A stretch of DNA of 64,000 bases from Clostridia bacterium (lineage in GTDB: Bacteria; Bacillota; Clostridia; Lachnospirales; Lachnospiraceae), in contig CAJTAK010000001.1 in NCBI GenBank assembly GCA_910574255.1, positions 570,355 through 634,354 of the forward strand, in the 5' to 3' direction. A model generated the notes under the pieces. It was not told where the DNA came from, did no database searches, and worked only from the letters and a program-made list of their open reading frames with translations. Position 1 is the first letter of the stretch; the number at the start of each line of letters is the position of its first letter. Positions 60,242 through 64,000 of the stretch are shown piece by piece. Made by a program: the position numbers and the translations under genes.

Positions 60242-60336
60242 CGTATAAAAACTTTGAACATTCATTTTTGCAGTCGGCCTCTTTGAAAAAAGTATGACAG
60301 AGGGAAATTGCAAAGTTTAAACAGGGGGATAGAGAG

Positions 60337-61029
60337 ATGAGCATTACAGGAGCACAGAGCAGCACCTACGGAGGATTAGCCTTTGGTGCATATTTGGAAA
60401 AGAAATCAGACGAAAGCAGTTCAGGCGCAACAAAAAGCAGCTTTCTGAACCTGCTTAAGCATACCAATCAGGAGCAGGAGCGTGAAGTTACGGAGGAGGA
60501 AGCCGCAGATAAGGCAGCGGTAGAGGAAGCAAAGAAATTGATGAAAAATTACCAGACAGTTCTGGTAAAAGAGATTCTCTCCGGCAATTCCAACGAGCAA
60601 TACTGGAAAGAAAAGAAAAATAATAAAAAGTACCAGCTTTTCCGTGCGGACAACGGAGTTTTGGGAGACAAAACCCTGGAAGAACTGGTCAATCCCTCCG
60701 ATAATCCAAAGGCTACCTGGAATTCCTCAGAATCAAAAAAGCTGACCAAGGATCAGGCCCGCTATCTGAAAGAGAAATACAACATCACTTGCTTATCAAA
60801 TGAGGAACAAAGCGGCCTTATTATGGAACTGATAGATATGCGGGTGCTTACCCTTGAAGAAGCAGAAAAGCTGCTGCTGCGCCAGGCTCCGCTGAAAGGG
60901 GAGCAGTCAGGCTATAAGGTTATGAGCCAGGAAGCTGCAGAAAAAGAAGCGGAAATGGAAAGAAAGCTATACAACGACAAGCTGATAGAGCTGTTGAATC
61001 AGTTGTTTGAGTATGAATGGGATTCATAA
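60337..61029 (+). CDS. Hypothetical charged, helical protein
   Basis: I do not recognise this 230-residue protein. It starts MSITGAQSSTYGGLAFGAYL and has no signal or membrane helix. It is mostly helical and strongly charged, with GDKTLEELVNPSDNPKATWN and KKLTKDQARYLKEKYNI near the middle. The latter recalls the KLTAEEMEYLRDHD motif of the 27579-28451 protein. An AGGGGGA site precedes the ATG, and a strong terminator follows the gene. Confidence 0.6.
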   Translation: MSITGAQSSTYGGLAFGAYLEKKSDESSSGATKSSFLNLLKHTNQEQEREVTEEEAADKAAVEEAKKLMKNYQTVLVKEILSGNSNEQYWKEKKNNKKYQLFRADNGVLGDKTLEELVNPSDNPKATWNSSESKKLTKDQARYLKEKYNITCLSNEEQSGLIMELIDMRVLTLEEAEKLLLRQAPLKGEQSGYKVMSQEAAEKEAEMERKLYNDKLIELLNQLFEYEWDS

Positions 61030-61080
61030 ATAAATGCAATAAATCAGAAGCAGATACTATAAAAATAACGGAACAATAAA

Positions 61081-61116
61081 AATGCCATGCAGAAGATTTT
61101 TGGACTGCATGGCATT
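61081..61116. terminator. Bidirectional terminator
   Basis: AATGCCATGCAG (61081-61092) pairs perfectly with CTGCATGGCATT (61105-61116); T residues follow on the plus strand and A residues precede it. It serves the plus gene ending at 61029 and the minus gene ending at 61135. Confidence 0.9.
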
Positions 61117-61134
61117 TTCTTTTTGCCGAAGATT

Positions 61135-61974
61135 TCAATTGCAGAGTTTATAGAGTGATATGGTTAATGTACCCTGGTCCGCAACTGCCTGAATCTGAAT
61201 GGGTTCCGCAAAGATATTGGTAAATTGGAGATCCAGCACATTGCCGGAGATAGTTGCGTCCATTCCCTCCGGAATATAACCTACATTCAGAGAATGAGGA
61301 TGCCGTTCGGTAGCCGGCAGTCCGGCGGTCAGCATGGCGGCGTACAGTGTAGAAGAAACCTGGCAGATGCCTCCTCCGGTTCCAAGAACATATTTTTTAT
61401 TCACGATCACGTTAGCCTCTACATAACCGTTAGCAGCAGTTCTCGGCAGGATTGTCTGATTGAAAGAGAAGCCTTCTCCCGGCTGAATCACTACGCCGTT
61501 GATTCTGGATGCTGCCAAAGCGATATTCACTGCACGTGATATGTTCGGGTTATAAGCCGTTGCATAACTGCCAATGAGGGTATTGGCCGGCACTTCCGCA
61601 GAAATGGGAAGCGCCTCGCCTGCTGCACTGCGGCCCTCGGCCTTTCCGCTATTTTCATAGTGAACACAGTAGGCATAGTAGTCGTTCCCATAGATGGCCT
61701 GTAAGTCCGGATAATTATTCCGATATACCAGACAGTTGAATTCTGCGCTTCCGGATCGCCCTTCAGCAAGCCCGAAATTAAGGTAGTGATTGTATAAACT
61801 ACCATAATCATAACCCAAAGCAGCCTGCAGATCCGGATTCGTATTGTAATAATAATCCATATCAAAGGTCAGACTGGTAAGCGGTGCCTGCGCCGCTTTG
61901 ACGGGTATTCCGCTGCCCAACAGCAAGCAGAAACACAGAATCATTGAAATAAAGATACTTGTTTTTTGTTTCAT
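61135..61974 (-). CDS. Secreted VanW-domain protein with YxxxNPDL repeats
   Basis: Two ATG codons lie together; the one at 61974 is 5 bases from AGGAGG and is preferred, giving 279 residues. After a signal peptide (KTSIFISMILCFCLLLGS) come two short repeats (YYYNTNPDLQAALGYDYGSL, and YRNNYPDLQAIYGNDYYAY with HYENSGKAEGR), then a C-terminal VanW domain (about 130-275, with QPGEGFSFNQTILPRTAANG and GGGICQVSSTLYAAML). VanW domains occur in glycopeptide-resistance clusters and widely in clostridia; the function is not established. The long leader upstream is described separately. Confidence 0.88.
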   Translation of the reverse strand: MKQKTSIFISMILCFCLLLGSGIPVKAAQAPLTSLTFDMDYYYNTNPDLQAALGYDYGSLYNHYLNFGLAEGRSGSAEFNCLVYRNNYPDLQAIYGNDYYAYCVHYENSGKAEGRSAAGEALPISAEVPANTLIGSYATAYNPNISRAVNIALAASRINGVVIQPGEGFSFNQTILPRTAANGYVEANVIVNKKYVLGTGGGICQVSSTLYAAMLTAGLPATERHPHSLNVGYIPEGMDATISGNVLDLQFTNIFAEPIQIQAVADQGTLTISLYKLCN

Positions 61975-62183
61975 CATTTCCTCCTTTCAAAGCATTTACT
62001 GCGTCATCCGGGCAGATTCGTAAAGCTTACTTTAAAGCTTATCTCCGGGTGATGCCTAAAATTGAGATTCATATGTATCAGGGAATCTCTCTTTGAACTG
62101 AATCATATCATAGCTTCTTGATCTGGTATGATTCGTCGCTTGATGAATATGCAGGCATACTCTTCTCGCTGATTCCTATTATA
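61975..62183 (-). other. Structured 5' leader of the VanW-type gene
   Basis: On the minus strand a -10 box TATAAT lies at 62178-62183, so the leader is about 195 bases. It contains three inverted repeats: GAATCATA with TATGATTC, GAGATTC with GAATCTC, and CATCACCCGG with CCCGGATG around a palindromic AAGCTT pair. No known riboswitch motif was recognised. Confidence 0.5.
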
Positions 62184-62239
62184 TCACAAGCTGCTTCAAA
62201 GCGAAAGAGCCTTTCACCTGGGAAAGCCCTTTTCACAGC

Positions 62240-62929
62240 CTAAAGAATTTTTAAAATATCATTCAAATTCTGAACCTCAAAGTCCGTTTTGGCAGACGTA
62301 TCATTGGCAAGTCTGTCGGGATTGTACCAGCAGGTTTTAATTCCGGCATAATTGCCTCCCAGAATGTCGCTTGTGAGGGAATCTCCAACAATCAGAATCT
62401 TATCCCTATCCACAGCACCCACTTCCCTAAAGACACAATCAAAAAATTCCTTGGCCGGCTTTTCGTATCCAACCTGCTCGGACAGGAAGATTCCATCCAT
62501 CAGCTGGTCGAATCCGGAATTTTTAAGCTTTTTTGTCTGGGCTATGATTGTTCCGTTGGAAACCACATACTGTTTGATTTTACCCCGCAGAGAGGTGACA
62601 AGCTCCCTGCTGTTGTCACAAAAAACAATCGTATCTCCAAGACGCACCTGGTAGGCGGCGTTAAACTGCTCCCCAAGAGAGGGATCAATCCCTTCCAGCG
62701 TAAAGAACTCCTTAAAACGTCCTACCAGAATCTGGGGCTTCGTCATTTCCCCCAGTTCCAGTTTATTCCAATACTTTCGGTTGATTTTAGAATAGCGCCG
62801 TAACATCTCGTTCGAACATGTTCCCAGTCCGAATTCCAAAAAGAGAGAGTTGATTGCCGCTTTTTCCGCTGCCAGGAAATCAAGCAGCGTTCCGTCCACG
62901 TCCCATAAAATTACTTCGAATTGCTTCAT
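62240..62929 (-). CDS. HAD-family hydrolase (YjjG/YfnB type)
   Basis: This 229-residue protein has the HAD motifs: I, ILWDVDGTLLDF (nucleophile and acid Asp); II, QYVVSNGTIIAQTK; III, Lys in GYEKPAKEFFD; IV, ILIVGDSLTSDILGG. A helical cap lies between motifs I and II. The cap and the YEKP and GDSLTSDI motifs match the YjjG/YfnB group of non-canonical pyrimidine or sugar phosphate phosphatases. AAGGAG precedes the ATG. Monocistronic. Confidence 0.92.
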   Translation of the reverse strand: MKQFEVILWDVDGTLLDFLAAEKAAINSLFLEFGLGTCSNEMLRRYSKINRKYWNKLELGEMTKPQILVGRFKEFFTLEGIDPSLGEQFNAAYQVRLGDTIVFCDNSRELVTSLRGKIKQYVVSNGTIIAQTKKLKNSGFDQLMDGIFLSEQVGYEKPAKEFFDCVFREVGAVDRDKILIVGDSLTSDILGGNYAGIKTCWYNPDRLANDTSAKTDFEVQNLNDILKIL

Positions 62930-63001
62930 TGCATGCTCCTTTTAATCAGATAATATACCTTAAAAGTGCGGTAAAACAGCCTGCATATGAATGAACACAG
63001 A

Positions 63002-63160
63002 CTTTACACTTTAGGTACTAATTACTTTGAAAGATCCTTTTCTGCGTAGCAGAAAACTAAGTTCAGGGATGCCCCATGCACCACTGCCGACTTTCATTTA
63101 TGGTGGTGCGCCAATGGGGTGCATGTGGGTTTGCTATATTAATCACAGATACAAGTTGAC
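63002..63160. repeat. Diverged family-B-like tail and a nearby hairpin
   Basis: CTTTACACTTTAGGTAC (from 63004), then TTTTCTGCGTAGCAGAAAAC, recalls the family-B tail CTTTACCCTTTAGTACC...TGCGTAGCA. Here the GCGTAGC apex sits on a longer perfect stem (TTTTCTGC with GCAGAAAA). A larger hairpin follows, built from CATGCACC (near 63078) and GGGTGCATG (near 63117). No gene is present in 62930-63228. Confidence 0.45.
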
Positions 63161-63181
63161 AAAATAAAAGAGTATAAAATC

Positions 63182-63206
63182 AAACCACCACTTAAAGTGG
63201 TGGTTT
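63182..63206 (-). terminator. Terminator of the tmRNA gene
   Basis: AAACCACCACTT (63182-63193) pairs with AAGTGGTGGTTT (63195-63206). On the minus strand a T-rich stretch follows. It starts 23 bases beyond the tmRNA 3' end. Confidence 0.88.
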
Positions 63207-63228
63207 GTGATTTTACGTCATTCTTTAA

Positions 63229-63565
63229 TGGACCTGAGGGGAATCGAACCCCTGTCCGAAAGCCTGTTCCCTGTTCTTCTACTATCATAGTCAGTTCTTT
63301 GACATTCCCTCCACTGCCCGGGAACTAACACCCTGACAGCTTTAGTAGCTTCATGATACGCCCATGCGTGCAAAGCTTAGCGCAAGTCGTTTCCTGCATA
63401 GTCGATGCCGGATTCTTAAAGTGCAGGTGCTCTAAGGCCGACAGCTGCCATTAGGCAGCGTATGCTAAATTGTCTTCAGCGTTTATATTTAGATTTGCGA
63501 TTTGACGCATCGCCTGCGGATAGCTTCACCAGCTGCGAGACCCCCGTCGAAACCAGTACAAGCCC
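63229..63565 (-). ncRNA. ssrA: Transfer-messenger RNA
   Basis: The minus strand gives a 5' end GGGCUUGUACUGGUUUCGAC and a 3' end with T-arm AGGGGUUCGAUUCCCCU. The seven acceptor pairs match GGGCUUG with CAGGUCC, including the G3-U70 pair that alanyl-tRNA synthetase requires. The CCA end is not encoded. The tag frame (63498 down to 63451) reads ANLNINAEDNLAYAA and then TAA. Pseudoknot-type complementary segments surround it. It rescues stalled ribosomes and marks proteins for ClpP proteases. Length is 337 bases. Confidence 0.95.
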
Positions 63566-63588
63566 CTGTTGGGTAAGTCTGTTTATAT

Positions 63589-63617
63589 AGTATATCCTGA
63601 AAGAGCAGATTTTGCAA
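63589..63617 (-). promoter_or_regulatory. ssrA promoter
   Basis: On the minus strand TTGCAA (63612-63617) and TATACT (63589-63594) are 17 bases apart. The implied 5' leader before the mature RNA is about 17 bases and would be removed by RNase P. Confidence 0.8.
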
Positions 63618-63763
63618 CCATTTTTTATACTTGCATGTATTTTCGCATGTATTTTTGATATTATAATTCACACTTATACCAGATTTTATAAAGTTTTTAT
63701 TTCATAAGGGTGCGAATTGTAACATTATATAAAGACCCTTGCAGAGAACCCGGCCGAAAAATC

Positions 63764-63963
63764 TTTTCAATCTTTTTTTTCTTATAGTATAATGAACCTG
63801 CATTAAAATAAAAATAGCAGTTACTAAAGGAAAGCCGGAGCTATTAAATATGACTTGTAAACAACCTGCAAACAGTCCCGTCTTTAGCAGTTAACACCAT
63901 ATTCTTTCGAAGCAAACCGTATATTCAACCCTTTTTAAACGCCTTGAAATAAGGCTTTTTTTA
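63764..63963 (+). ncRNA. Possible small RNA or leader with own promoter and terminator
   Basis: TTTTCA (63764-63769) and TATAAT (63788-63793), 18 bases apart, make a promoter. A terminator (GCCTT, 5-base loop, AAGGC, T8) ends at 63963, implying a transcript of about 160 bases. Inside is a 14-codon frame, MTCKQPANSPVFSS, at 63850-63894 after a GGAG. It could be a leader peptide of an attenuator for a gene beyond the window, or a free-standing small RNA. The direct repeat TAGCAGTTA occurs twice. The remaining bases to 64000 show nothing. Confidence 0.45.
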
Positions 63964-64000
63964 TTTCTCATAACTCTTGCATTTTTATTTTTTCTATGTT

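Noticed and set aside
61975..62183. Cyclic-di-GMP or other known riboswitch in the VanW leader
   Set aside because: I could not find the conserved core sequence of any known class; it is listed only as a structured leader.

Overview
The window reads as chromosomal DNA from a gut-type Lachnospiraceae (Clostridium cluster XIVa) firmicute. I infer this from the strong Shine-Dalgarno sequences, the RbsABC-like sugar transporters, the LytS/AraC and LytTR/GHKL two-component systems, the VanW-like and Uma2 proteins, and a clostridial-type tmRNA. The species cannot be fixed from sequence reading alone. There are no rRNA genes, no tRNA genes apart from the tmRNA, no intact transposase and no CRISPR array.

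Layout. 1-9.5 kb: the end of one sugar-binding protein gene, an RpiR regulator with an FGGY kinase, then a LacI-controlled operon (AnmK-like kinase plus a complete ABC importer) behind a clear promoter and two identical palindromic operators. 9.5-24 kb: a DeoR repressor divergent from a 2-oxoacid dehydrogenase operon (E2, E3 and an alpha/beta-fused E1), followed by a second sugar ABC importer, a LytS/YesN-type two-component pair and an extra lipoprotein binding protein that is probably a sensor subunit. 24-28.5 kb: a soluble hybrid histidine kinase, an orphan corrinoid protein, a YdcF-like protein and an unknown charged protein. 28.5-31.5 kb: three minus-strand genes of unknown function, one an HTH-like gene split at an A8 run. 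32-34.7 kb: AzlCD, a fructosamine-kinase-like protein and a secreted Cys/His-rich protein. 35-40.5 kb: a hexitol-type operon (1-phosphofructokinase family, SorE-like dehydrogenase, DeoR, mannitol-type EIICBA). 40.7-43.2 kb: small housekeeping or unknown genes. 43.2-47.5 kb: a peptide-type two-component/ABC operon carrying two copies of a MITE. 47.5-52.5 kb: AraC regulator, sucrose-type PTS and GH32 hydrolase. 52.6-53.7 kb: a small AraC protein overlapping a ClpP gene. 53.9-59.5 kb: a LytTR/GHKL pair and a four-gene lipoprotein/ABC exporter operon. 59.7-64 kb: Uma2, an unknown protein, a VanW-like protein, a HAD phosphatase, the tmRNA and a possible small RNA or leader.

The most unusual layer is non-coding. 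Two families of hairpin-forming intergenic repeats (called A and B here) occur at five places. In four of these the last copy ends a few bases before the ribosome-binding site of the next gene (E1, pfkB, the PTS and a lipoprotein), always in the same orientation. Copies show compensatory base changes, so the folded form appears to be conserved. A third family (C) is a classical MITE with perfect 19-bp inverted ends and 9-10-bp target duplications, inserted twice in one operon just before ribosome-binding sites. Two further large inverted repeats lie around 47.5-48.7 kb.
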